Source: Centropus unirufus (lineage: Eukaryota > Chordata > Aves > Cuculiformes > Centropidae). From it: a stretch of 64,000 bases of DNA. A model generated the notes under the pieces. It made no database searches, was not told the DNA's origin, and saw only the letters and a program-made list of their open reading frames with translations. This document shows positions 1 through 10,752 of this stretch, piece by piece. A program made the position numbers and the translations under genes. The first letter of the stretch is position 1. Each line of letters opens with the position of its first letter. The stretch lies in contig VYZI01000003.1 of NCBI GenBank assembly GCA_013397695.1, positions 4,848,837-4,912,836 of the forward strand, in the 5' to 3' direction.

Positions 1-218
1 ACTCTTCTACAGAGCCACATCCACCACTTCAGGAGGACTGCAGCCACCACTTCATTGGACTGCTACCGCCACCCTGACTGACAGGGTGTCGGGTTGTATT
101 CTGACCCTGTCAGTGGTTTTCTTTTGTACTATTGCATTTATTTTATTTTTTTTCTTTTCCTATTAAATTGTATTTCTGACTCAGAGTCTCACTGGTTTGC
201 TTTCAAACTGGGACAACA
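1..218 (+). mobile_element. 3' part of an endogenous retrovirus LTR, cut by window start
   Basis: The segment resembles the 3' half of a recurring avian LTR. A C/A-rich part is followed by the repeated phrase around CTGACAGGGTGTC / GACCCTGTCAG, then a T-rich stretch containing a TATTAAAT polyadenylation-like site near 160, and an end in ...GGGACAACA at 218, which gives the CA terminus expected of an LTR. No gag, pol or env sequence follows to the right, so this is either a solo LTR or the 3' LTR of an element lying to the left. It is noncoding. The class (ERVL-like or other) was not resolved. The assignment rests on a remembered consensus. Confidence 0.55.
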
Positions 219-361
219 GTACATAACCAGAACATTACACTAAACAGAAAGAGGAGAGGGCGGTGTGATCCCAATAGTGTCAGACATATTGCTTATGATG
301 AATGAGTTTCTTTTCTTGCATGGAAATCTAACTGCAAAATTCTAGTGTAACTTATACCAGA

Positions 362-572
362 AAGAGCCTGTAGAGATCATATGTTCCAACACTTCATCTG
401 CAGGCCCAACTTAGATCAGTTTGTTCAGTCCTTGACAAGAAAATCTTTGATTATTTCTAACAGTGGAACCTCCAAACCTCTAAGCCCCTGTTCCAGGGTC
501 TGACCACACTCATGGTGAATTTTTTTCTTTGCTAATATCTGATTTAAATGTTCCTTGTTGCAAGATTTTTTT
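362..572 (-). mobile_element. CR1 LINE, old 3' UTR fragment
   Basis: Read on the plus strand, this matches the antisense of the CR1 3' untranslated region in order: GAGATCATATGTTCCAAC near 375, CTCCAAACCTCTAAGCCCC near 470, CTGTTCCAGGGTCTGACCAC near 487, and CTCATGGTGAA near 509 followed by a T-rich stretch. The element's 3' terminus lies at the left and it is 5'-truncated on the right near 572. The terminal 8-bp tail repeats are not recognisable. Divergence is high, which suggests an old copy. It has no coding capacity. Confidence 0.7.
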
Positions 573-600
573 TTGCTATTTGAAATAACAAGCCACAGTG

Positions 601-3600
601 TCATCATTTTGAGCAATTATTGAAACCTGAATTCTTGTATTCACCATGAATCTTTGCAGTTACTGATTGATTTTCAGCTGTGCTGATTTTATATTACCAT
701 AAAACACCCAAATTCCTTATTTTCTGAATATAGTTCTCAAGCTTTTTTTTGTAGGAAATAGTTTGTTTTGTGTGACTGCATGTGACTTGCACATACAGAA
801 AAAAGGAATTGTCTTTTCTTAGACATTCAAAGAAAACTAGAACATCATGTATGGAGTACAAAAGTTTTGTTAAATAGTCAAGCTTTGTAGCTCAGAATAC
901 AGGGAAACCTCTTTGTTTACTCTAGAGAGTAGATCTTCAGGTCTTTGGAAACCGAGTATTTACAGTTTTTCTCTTTCATAAACAGAACGCAGAGGGTTAT
1001 TGCTTGCTTTTCTTTTTAAAAGAAAAAACCCCAACAAATCTATCTTGAGAAAAATGGCCCCTATTTGTGTAATGATTTAGTTGTTAAAACACTCATAGAA
1101 CTAAAGATTTTTATTTTAAACCCTTCTCTGACTGATGAGGTTCAAATCCACAAACCAACGTCTGCTTCAACCATCTGATTATAATCCATTCTGGATAACA
1201 GAGTGAAGAGCACATTCCTCCTCTCTTCCTGAATCTGTTTTCTCCCATCATGAGGAAAGGAATATGTTAGGTTAAAGAAAGATCATGTGAGGAAGCCTGG
1301 CTCTGTAACATAATACTTACGACTTTGCTCAGCAAAGGATTTGGATCCCAAAAGGGTTTCTGTGTCTTGCATTAAACAGACATTAAATAATAAGAACTGA
1401 ACATAATGCCAAGAGCTGAGACCAGAATACAGTATTCTTCAGAATGGGCACTCAAACCACATTGGATACAACTTATATATTTCTATGTTACTTTGAAAGC
1501 AGACCATTGTTTTCCGTGCTGTTTCTGGAAACTATTCAAATAAATGATTTGAGAATCTTGAAGTTAACAATTCTGAACCATGAAATGCCCAAGCTGGGCT
1601 GAAAAAACAGCTCTGAGTATGTAAGAATCCTCCTTCATGACAAGAGACTTGTAAATAGAAGAAAATTTCTCACATAATTTCTTAAATCTGACATTTAATT
1701 TAAAAAGAGCCCTGAAGAAGTTCAGGAAACCAATCTGTGGGAGTCATATGCCTCACTGGTTCCTTATCCATTTTACAAATTCTAATCAGTATTTAGAGTT
1801 TGCTCCAGAGTGGAAAAAATATTATTATCCTGTTGATTTTGAAAGTAGGATGGGTAGGTGAGCTGTGAAACCGGTGCAAATCCCACGAAAAATAGCAAGC
1901 AAAAAATTGAGTCCAGGAACCAGACTCTAAGAAAAGCAAATACTCTGAAGGCTTGAATTCCAGAAGAATTTTACAAAAAAAAATATTTACCATGGACTAC
2001 AGCAAATGCTGTGTGAAGCAAACACTTCATAAATTACATACATACATAAAATTCTTATAAATGGACCAGTAAGAAAAGTATGCTATTTGCTGAACTTTAT
2101 ACATCCTGACATCTTTAAAAAAAAATAAAACTAACTAGACAGTTAGGGATAAACCTTATTCAAATATCAGATGTGAAACTGTGAATAAGGATGATATTCA
2201 TTGTGCTTTCAGCTGGAAATCTCATCATAAGCAAGACCTGAACTTCCAAAGAGTACAGATAAAAGAGCTTGTTTTTATCAGTCTCCAATAGGAATTAGCA
2301 TCCACACAATTGTAGCAGATGGATGTTTTTAATTTGTTATAAAATTTCTGGGCAAGTTAGATCTAATTTGTGCCTTGTTTTATCCCCGCACCATTAGGAG
2401 GAACATCCCATCTCCTATGTGGTAGTTAAACATATTCTATGCGACTAAGATAGAAAGTACCTTAACTTGAGATCTTTTCTCACTTCCTTTGATTCTTCTT
2501 TCCTTAATCTCTTCATCTAACTTAGACTAAATGTCTTAGTTCTAAGAGCATAATTTATAAAGCAAAAAACCTATGCTGCTTTAAATCATTTAAAGATTTT
2601 CAGACATTCCTAAACATTGTTGCATCCCCTGTAGCTTTTTTAATATACATTCTACTTGTTTTCTATGGTACTTACAGTTCTTCTGTTCTGTATTTGTACA
2701 GAAATCCCTGGAAACAGGGATTTGGACCACCACAAGGCTATCTAAATACTGATAAAATAATCTAAAACACATCAAATGTCTTAATTCCTAAAACAAGCAC
2801 ACAGTGTCTCTCTCAAGACATTCTCTAAAGATCATTCTCCAAAGACATTCAGCTAAGAGAAAATTTTTGAGTATCACAGACGTTAAAAAATTCATAAATC
2901 CACCTTTAATGGTATTTCTAGCATTTCCCACTTTATGACAGCACAGAAACAAAAAGAGGAAGAGAACAAAAAAACTACATATATTCAACTACATATACTT
3001 CATAATATTTATCTTTATATTATTCTGAGCCAAGTTCCTCATCTTAGTTGATTTCTACTCAGTTATACCATAGTAGCCAAAAAAAAATCAGTTGTAATCC
3101 TAGCGGCTCAACCTTCCCTTGTCCTGTGGGGCTAGTACCCTAAGACTGGAGAGCAGGCTGAAAATGACCACAGACGTAGTTTCTTCTTTCAGCACCAAGC
3201 AATAAGAAGAAATAACATCACTGACTGTAATTAATTGCGAGTGGAATTTCTTCCACAGAAGACATTACTTCTAATGACACTATGCTCTGAACAAGAGGCT
3301 AGGGAGGGATTTAGGACTACTGAGTTATATTTCCTTCTTGATCAGAAATTTAAAATGTATAATGTATAGTCAGACAAATAATGTCATCTCTGTTGGTTGC
3401 CTATGACCACTCTTACCTTTAGCTTTCCCTTTCTTTTAGTTATCAAGCTTTTCATCCTGTTACATGTCTGACACAATGGGATAATGGACTTAGCTTAAGG
3501 CTGCCAGTGCCACTGCAGTACATAAAGATAAGCTTGCATTTGTAGAATGAATTTATCTTCAACTGAGTTAACATACTGATAAAATATATCGGCCTGATAG

Positions 3601-3907
3601 TTCAGGTACGTGTACTTTAAGTACCCTGCAATTTAGCTGATCTATTTACAAAAAGTCTTTAATTTACAACTTTTGACCAAGAACAATTACTTAATATACC
3701 ATCATCACCGTTTATGCTATCAGTATTTCTTTTATGTAGTAGTTATCTAACAAATATTGTCTGTTGACATTCTGTTTAAAATGACTTACTGTGTCAATGA
3801 AACTCGTGGTAATGGCAGGAGAGAAGATATTGGCAGAAAGATAGAGCTAATTATGATGAAATCATTTGTGGCAATGTTGTCTTCCTGCAATATATATATT
3901 TTATATA
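601..3907. other. AT-rich DNA without recognisable genes
   Basis: I see nothing gene-like or repeat-like here. Open frames are short (under 70 codons) and none shows a protein family pattern. There are scattered A runs (for example 2116-2128 and 2941-2975) and no CpG-rich patch. Confidence 0.7.
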
Positions 3908-3911
3908 AAAG

Positions 3912-3995
3912 GTACTCTCACAGTAAAAAAATTCTTCCTAATATCTTATCTAAATCTGCCCTCTTTCAACTTAAAACCATTGCTTCTATAATATA
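3912..3995 (-). mobile_element. CR1 LINE, short 3' UTR fragment
   Basis: The plus strand reads CTCTCACAGTAAAAAAATTC, then TCTTCCTAATATCTTATC, then CCCTCTTTCAACTTAAAACC. These are three consecutive blocks of the antisense CR1 3' UTR in the correct order and spacing. Neither the 3' tail nor further upstream sequence is present. An open frame at 3757-4089 runs through this repeat and is not a gene. Confidence 0.65.
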
Positions 3996-4194
3996 TGATA
4001 AATGTTCACATATATTTTTATCCCAAATTAAACCTGTTTATTTTGTGCATGCTTCTCATTTTCATTCATCACAAATTTCCATATTCTAAGAAACTTAGTC
4101 TTGTATAATCAGCTCTACCAAAAACTTATGCCCAAGTCTATACAAATTCCATCCACTCTAGGTCCCTTGTTGCAAGTGGAAGGCCTTGGCAAAG

Positions 4195-4402
4195 CGTCTT
4201 CTTCTCTATGAGGATGGGGAGGCATCGAAACAGGTTGCCCAGAAAAGTTATGGGTAGCCCATCCTTGGAATTGTTCAAGGCCATGCTAGATGAGGTTCTG
4301 AAAAAACCTAGCCTACTGGAAGGCGTCTCTGCTCATGGCAAGGGGTTTGGAACCAAATGATCTTTAAGGCCCCTTCCAACCCAAACCATTTTATCATTCT
4401 TT
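4195..4402 (+). mobile_element. CR1 LINE, 3' end
   Basis: Diagnostic sense CR1 3' UTR phrases occur in order: AACAGGTTGCCCAGAAAAG near 4219, TTGTTCAAGGCCATGCTAGA near 4272, ATGATCTTTAAGGCCCCTTC near 4358 and CCAACCCAAACCATTTTATC near 4377. The end near 4400 is followed by a T-rich run, and the tail repeat has largely decayed. It is 5'-truncated to about 210 bp and noncoding. Confidence 0.85.
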
Positions 4403-4797
4403 TTTCCCCTTTTTTCTTTTCCTCTTATGCTATTTTTTCAAACTCATCATGCTCAGAAATGGTTCTCTATTATGTGCCATTTGGAAAAGGTTTAAAATAG
4501 AAAGGTGTGTTGAATCATTTTAATGTGTCATGTTGAAAACTTTCACACCATTTTACCACAAATATAGCTATAGGATTTCAGAACATTTTAAGGACATCTG
4601 ACCAAATCACAACTACTCTAGAGTGACATCTTGTGGCACAGAGGGTTGGACAATGGGAGCCACACAGAAGTTTATTCTTCCATGCACCCCTGCGTGTTCG
4701 TGGTTATTCTCTATTTATTCCTGTGTCCTGCAAATGTAGAATGAATTCAGCCTTAAGTTCATAAATTTCAGAAACAGGTGGCATGAAAAGCAATATT
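4403..4797. other. Spacer between two oppositely oriented CR1 copies
   Basis: The spacer is T-rich at its left end. I see no gene and no recognisable repeat. It separates the 3' ends of a plus-strand and a minus-strand CR1 by about 395 bp. Confidence 0.6.
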
Positions 4798-5795
4798 CCA
4801 GAATCACAGAAAGACTGAGGCGGGAAGGCAGCTCTGAAGGCTGGCTAGTCCAGCCCCCACCTTCTCAGAGCAGGGTCACCTGGACTAGGTTGCTCTGGAC
4901 CATGTCTAATCAGGTTTTGAGGACCTTCAAGAAAAGAGACTCCATAACCTCTCTGGACAACCTGTTCAGGTGTTGAATCACTTTTAGAGTAAAAGAAGCC
5001 TTCTTATACATGGAATTCCCTGGATTTCAATTAGTAATCATCACCTTGTCTTCCATCATCTCATGGTCATTGTAGCCAAAGCTGACCTGAACTTTCAAGT
5101 TCTGAACCATTTACTCTCATTTTGTTCATCATCATTCTCCAGGAAGAGGTCCATGCATTCCCACTGTTCCCTTACATCAAGGGTAATTTCCCCCTCCTCA
5201 CTATCCCGGTCTATTCTCCCTAAGAAGCTGCCATCCATTCATAGAAGTACTCCCATCATGTAAGCTATCCACCACACCACAGCAACTCCAATGAGATCAC
5301 TGCACCACTATTATACTCTGACCTCTGGCTACCTGTTTTTAAAACCATAAGGCAGGAATCAGTGTACAGGCATTTCACAGAGGCACACAGGCATGATGAT
5401 TTTTCAGAAACTGAAAATCTTGAATAGGATCAGACTCAGCATTGATCCCTAGGCATTGACTAGCCTCAGCTTAGACTTCATGCCACTGATTGCCACCATC
5501 TGGGCCCAACCATTCAGACAGTTTTCAATCCACTTTACTGTCTACCCATCCAGCCCATACTTCATCATCTTCTCCATAAGGATCTCATGGCAGGCAGCGT
5601 CAAAAACTTTACTGAGATCAACATAGACACTAGCCACTGCTGTCTCTTCATCCACCAAGCCAGTCACTTCATTGTAGAAAGTTATCATGCTGGCCCAGCA
5701 TGACTTCCCTTTTGTAAACCCATGCTGACAACTACCAATTGCCTTCTTGTCCTTTATTTGCCTGTAAAACATGTGCAGAAATAGCTCAAAAGTTT
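4798..5795 (-). mobile_element. Rearranged CR1 LINE (RT, then endonuclease, then 3' UTR)
   Basis: Read on the minus strand from 5795 to 4798. First comes a reverse-transcriptase part (5772-5395), with GFTKGKSCWASMITFYNEV, then YVDLSKVFD keeping the first catalytic Asp, then WIENCLNGWAQ, then a decayed copy of the QGSVLGPILFNIF block. Next, at about 5376-5041, are pieces of the CR1 ORF2 endonuclease: KCLYTD, the start of the CR1 endonuclease, then a decayed TWWDSSHDWS-type block, LDVREQWECMDL, and finally FGYNDHEMME, matching the SDHEMVEF end of AP-endonuclease domains. The middle of that domain is missing. Last come the 3' UTR (5040-4798) and the 3' terminus (AGAATCACAG). In an intact CR1 the endonuclease precedes the reverse transcriptase. 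Stops and frameshifts are present throughout. Confidence 0.85.
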
Positions 5796-6727
5796 CAAAG
5801 AAATGTTATGAACATGTACTTAGAAATTGCTTTTAATGACCTTAGGAGCTATTCCACTGTTTTCAATCAGCTTTGGGATGCATAAAGACTAGAAAGCCGA
5901 AGGACAGTGTAGTCTAAAACTCCATTTCATTCTGTATTGTGTGACTTTAGCAGTTCATTTAGCTTCCTCAGGACAGACTAAGAACAGTTACATGGCTGAG
6001 TCCAACATGTCAGTGCCTGATTGCCAAAAGTAAAACTAATACATGCAAACTTAATCCAAAGTAAACTATACAGATGTGTTTCCAGCATGAAATGTGCACA
6101 TATCCAAACCTAAGGCTGCTTGAGACCTCCACGCTCCCACCATCTGACTATCGCCAGTAGAATCCTTTTCTAAGAGCAGAAAAGAAGAATCAAGGGACCT
6201 GTGCTAAGTGTGGGTGACATAGGTCACTCCCCTTGGTCGTCTGTTGTAGAGAGATATTCAAGATATGGCCCCAACACAGGTACCTCACTAACACCTGACC
6301 TCCCTTGGGATGCTTATAGTTTGTTTGGCTGAAGTCACAACCTTGGACAGGCCAGCCCACTTTAAACTTGCTAGTGTTTAGACTGTTTTTTTCCATTGTC
6401 TAGCTTTCTAGGCTGCCAATGATATGTGCAGATTGTTATAGTACAGGCATTCATGAATTTTGCCCAAGCTTTTAAATTGGTAAAAGAAGACTGTATGTAT
6501 TCAAATTACAATCAATTCTGTGTTGACTCTGAGCAGTGAAACTGTACCAAAAAAAAGCAACTTTTCCAGAGCTGAGCAACCTGAAATGGACAATAGATGC
6601 CAGTACACGCGTGGGCACTAGAACATCTGTCTACCTCTACCTAAATCCTTTTTTACTAGAAACACTATTAAGACTCTTTTTTTACTTACCCTTGCAGGAC
6701 TTCCACAAAGTGAGTGAATGCTGTTTG
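5796..6727. other. Intergenic DNA without recognisable genes
   Basis: I recognise no gene, family or repeat here. The open frame at 6536-6760 has 74 codons, matches no family I know, and partly overlaps the following SINE remnant. Confidence 0.65.
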
Positions 6728-6862
6728 CCATATTTCTATATGGGAACTGAGGAACAGTGAATTTAAACAATTTGTTCCAAGATACACTGGAAATCTACAT
6801 ACAGAACAGGAAATAATTAAATGCAGGGATCTGAAGTCTCAGCCCACTATTTTACTCACTTC
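6728..6862 (+). mobile_element. Probable MIR-type SINE, old
   Basis: The order of motifs follows the MIR core. GGAACTGAGGAACAGTGAAT corresponds to the 'aaactgaggcacagaga' box, TTGTTCCAAGATACACTGGA to the 'cttgcccaaggtcacac' box, CAGGGATCTGAAGTCTC to the 'acccaggtctgcctg' box, and CCCACTATTTTACTCAC to the 'gctctttccactac' end. Many substitutions separate it from the remembered consensus, as expected for an ancient amniote SINE in a bird. Confidence 0.5.
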
Positions 6863-7801
6863 ATTGTAAAAATGACCTCTCACTATTTTCACCAAAGTAG
6901 GTATAAATTAGAATTCCCTCCTTTCTTCTAATGTGGGAAGTTTTCATACAGTGCACACATACCTCAATCTTTTTGAAGATGATGGAAAGTTCTGGCACAA
7001 TAAATACTTCCTTGCCTTCCTTGATAATGTCAATTATCCTGATTACTGAATTTTTCTTGCAAAATGCTGAAAAGCTGAATTTAATTTTCAGTTCCATCTA
7101 CCTCCCCTTATGTTTACTTTGTTTTATCTTAACTTTGAAGCTCTGCATTATTGTTCACAGATTTTCTCATGAAAGTGAAAAGTAAACAGACGCTACACCA
7201 AGTGGCAATAATTCAAAATCTCCTCATTAAAACACTATTTAAAAGAAAAATAATTTCGTATTTTAAATATTCACAGACCATGGGTGAAATTATTTTCATC
7301 CAGTTATTCCCTTTTTAAAAATCTTCCTTTCCAAATTTAGTTGTATAATATAGCAGAGGTTAAATTTTTTTTTTAAGTATTTTCCACCCAGCTCTTCAGT
7401 CGTGATTTTTTTTAAGGTTCTAATACCTCTTTTCTACTGCTATGTTTTCTATCATAGTCAAACATTTCATTCTAGATTTTTCAACCTCTGGTTTTGATTC
7501 CTCAAAGCATTTAATCATCTACCCAACAAATTTAAAATGTTTAAGTCCCTCTAGGATTAAGTTAAACTGAAGCACACACATAAATGTTTTTGCCAGACCA
7601 TGCTATTCCTTCATCTTTGTAGTCAACCATGTACAATGATTTATGTCAAAAACATCAAACTTGGCCTGATTTTTATGTTCACCAGAGATTCATCAAGTAA
7701 ATAAAATCTCACAAGAAAATGAGATGGTGTTTCAAAGTTTTGAATGTTTCAGTAAGATTAATATTGATGTTGAAATAACAAGATATTTTCATTTTAATGA
7801 A

Positions 7802-7851
7802 AATCCTTTAGAATCCTTTAGATTTCTAATCTAAAGATTTAATCCTTTAGA
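7802..7851. repeat. Short hairpin with triplicated 11-mer
   Basis: The 11-mer AATCCTTTAGA occurs at 7802, 7812 and 7841 (the last in the context AATCCTTTAGAAAGG). Between them, CTTTAGATT (7816-7824) and AATCTAAAG (7828-7836) form a perfect 9-bp inverted repeat around a TCT loop. Confidence 0.8.
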
Positions 7852-10733
7852 AAGGATTTGTGTTTGTAACTGGTTTAACTATTTTCTTACAACATGTAGA
7901 AATTTATCTGTGAAGAGGACACCATGATAGGGGAACATGCATAATTCCAAGTATGGTTGTTTGGTTTAAATTTTTCTCCTTATAGAAGTATGACAGATTC
8001 ATAGAGTTTAAGAAACTTAAAAAAACAAACAGACCCAGCCAGCTCCAAGAGAATAAGGCCATGTAGTCACCTACAGAAAGGCGGTATTTGTTGCCAGACA
8101 CTCCTTTCAAGAATATGAATTTTACTTTTACCAGCCATGGGATAGCACCAAGTACTGTACAACAAATCACATCGATTATGTAATTGCCTAAGAAATAGAC
8201 TATGGATCCTTGATGTGAGAAGTTTAAACATTGCTAAGATGAAGAGAGAACCTAAATTACTAGCTCTCAGATGAACCCTCTTCTCTATTGTTACATAAAG
8301 ACAAGTGTTAGTGGCATCTATACATTTAAAACAAGACAGTATTCTTCCAAAAATTAATTGTAGACATCTACCTTTTTAAGAAAATTCTGCACTCAAAATG
8401 CTTGCCAGAAGCAATGGAAAAGACTGAAATTCCATATGCAATCTTATCCTCAGCATTAACAAGTGCCTACCTCTAGGGATATTCTCCTGTCCAGTTCAAC
8501 TTGATCCTTCACCTTTTTACTGTCAAGATTTCCTTAATATTTTTACTCATGCATCTAATTTTCTTATATTTCCATCCCAAGGTTTTAAAACTTAATCTGA
8601 GGGCTAGGAGGCTAAAATTCAGGCATTGCAGCGCTGGATTTAAAAGCCCCACATTCCTTTTTTTGGTTGTGCCTTAAGTGAATGATTTTGGATCCAGCCA
8701 GGATATCTGTGGCAAAGCCAAAAAACTAAATATCAGTCCCCAGAAACTTATTTCAGAGCATTGAGCCAAAGGTCATTGTTTCTATCGCTGTAGCTTAAAG
8801 ATTCTTGTCCAAGCTGGAAAATAGAAGTCGGGAAAAACTATCTCTTTAAGCACTTTCAGAGAGTACTCAAAGGGATCCTAGAAATAAGCAAAGCTGCATG
8901 GTGATCTTTAGTTTTTCACCCATCCTTGATTTTTCAGTATATATGAGAGCCTCACAACTGGGAGCAATTATGGACAAAAATTATTACATGATGTATGACT
9001 CAACATACAAATGATCTTTGGGAAAGGAGGTTCTTGAAAACGAGGTTTTGCATATGGAGCAGTACCAAAAGCACTGCATGGTTTAGTTGTTCGGGGAATT
9101 ATATATTGTATGTGACACCTTTGGGAAAAGTTCTGAAAAGTAGGTCAGGTACCACGAGTCTTAGCAGAATGGTTACTTATTCATTGGGATCAGCTGTTCT
9201 GAGCTTCAGGAAGTTCAGGTCTCAGCAGCTGCTGTGTAATCAGGGCACAAAATGCTTTACAATGGCTGACTATAAAAAAATTGGAATTGATTGAGAGGGC
9301 CAGAGTTATTGTCCTCCTGTGATTGCAATATGCAGCATATAGAAAATTCTCTTATGCTTAAGCCTTTCTTTTATATTTCTAGTGTTCATGAAATTACTTC
9401 TAAACCACCAAGGGTTTCTCCCCTCCTCCTCATCTCCCTGCAATAATTTCTGGTTCTAATTTGAAGGAGGTTTTTTTTAATAAATATGTTTTAGATTAAT
9501 TTAGTTCTTGTGAAAGATGCCAGCCTATTTGATCTTGGACTGGGGGGAGGGCAGGCATTAAACACTGGAAAGAACCGGGACCTCACATGAGGAAGACGCC
9601 TAAAAAGCAATTGATAACTCAAGAAAAAGAATAGTAGTGCAGGATTAGCTGATCAAAACAAAACCAAATATCCTGTCTGCCTCAAGAATACCCTAAGGAA
9701 TCAATGGATGTCCAATGTACAATCCATATCAGACCACCACCCTGGAAGTCGTCTTGAACTGAAAATGAAGCTGGAACACTCTGGCTACTCTAGCTGCTCT
9801 AGTGAAGAACAAGAGATGATAGAAGAAGGGTGGGTAAGAATCTGCCCCTACTTTTGAATTTTTCAATCATCAGTGTTCTCAGTGAGGACTTATCCTACAC
9901 ACTGCTTTTCTCATCCCTAAATGTGGCCCAAAGTCCAACTTACAAAGACAGTTTAAACACTATGATAAACCTAACTGAGAGCTTCTCTCTGCTGAGAAAA
10001 ACTGTTGGTTCACAATAAGGATGTGAACAATGGCCATATTGTTTGTGCATGTCTATGTCATAAAGGTGTCAAACTGGAAAAGTCAAACAGAAACTACAAA
10101 AGATGTTTAGCACTGGCTAGCTACAAAGCCATTCAGAAATGATCAGATGGCTATACATAACACCTTTTGTGCAAGGATCTTCATTATCTTTGAACAAGTA
10201 GGAAAAGAACAGTACAGTTTCTCATTTTAATGATTATAGAAGAGACCTGTACAGGCCATTACATCTGGGCCAGGTTATTCAGTTATTAGCAGAATAGGAA
10301 TGGGAAGCTGGGGTGGAACTCTAACACTGTTGAAATTATTGGGAGACTTGCCATTCTCTTCATGAGAGCCGAAATTTTATATTCATATGTTCTTTCCATT
10401 ATTTAACCACAAAATAATTCTCTTTATTCAATTCCCTCTCTAAGTAGAGTAACAGACAGCCTCATAAGCTTAAAATTGTTTCTTTCATACATTAATCATA
10501 ATATACATTGACATCCTGACTTCCTTGTGCTTACACATCCAACTACTCATAGAGTACCCATTATCACTCTGATCACCTATGCTAAAATTTGACAGAAATT
10601 AGAAAGGTTTACTCATCTCCAGGAGCTATAAATATACAATCCTTGAAGTCTTTGCCATGTCCTGCCCATAGTTGTTTTCCTTCCCTGTGAGGAGAGGCTA
10701 GAGGGAATAAGAAAAGGGGTAAATCCAAACCAG

Positions 10734-10752
10734 CTTTCTTTCTTTCTTTCTT
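10734..10752. repeat. CTTT microsatellite
   Basis: Four to five perfect CTTT units, directly visible. Confidence 0.9.

Noticed and set aside
3757..4089. Plus-strand open frame of 110 codons
   Set aside because: It runs through an antisense CR1 3' UTR fragment (3912-3995), has no family resemblance and sits in AT-rich DNA.
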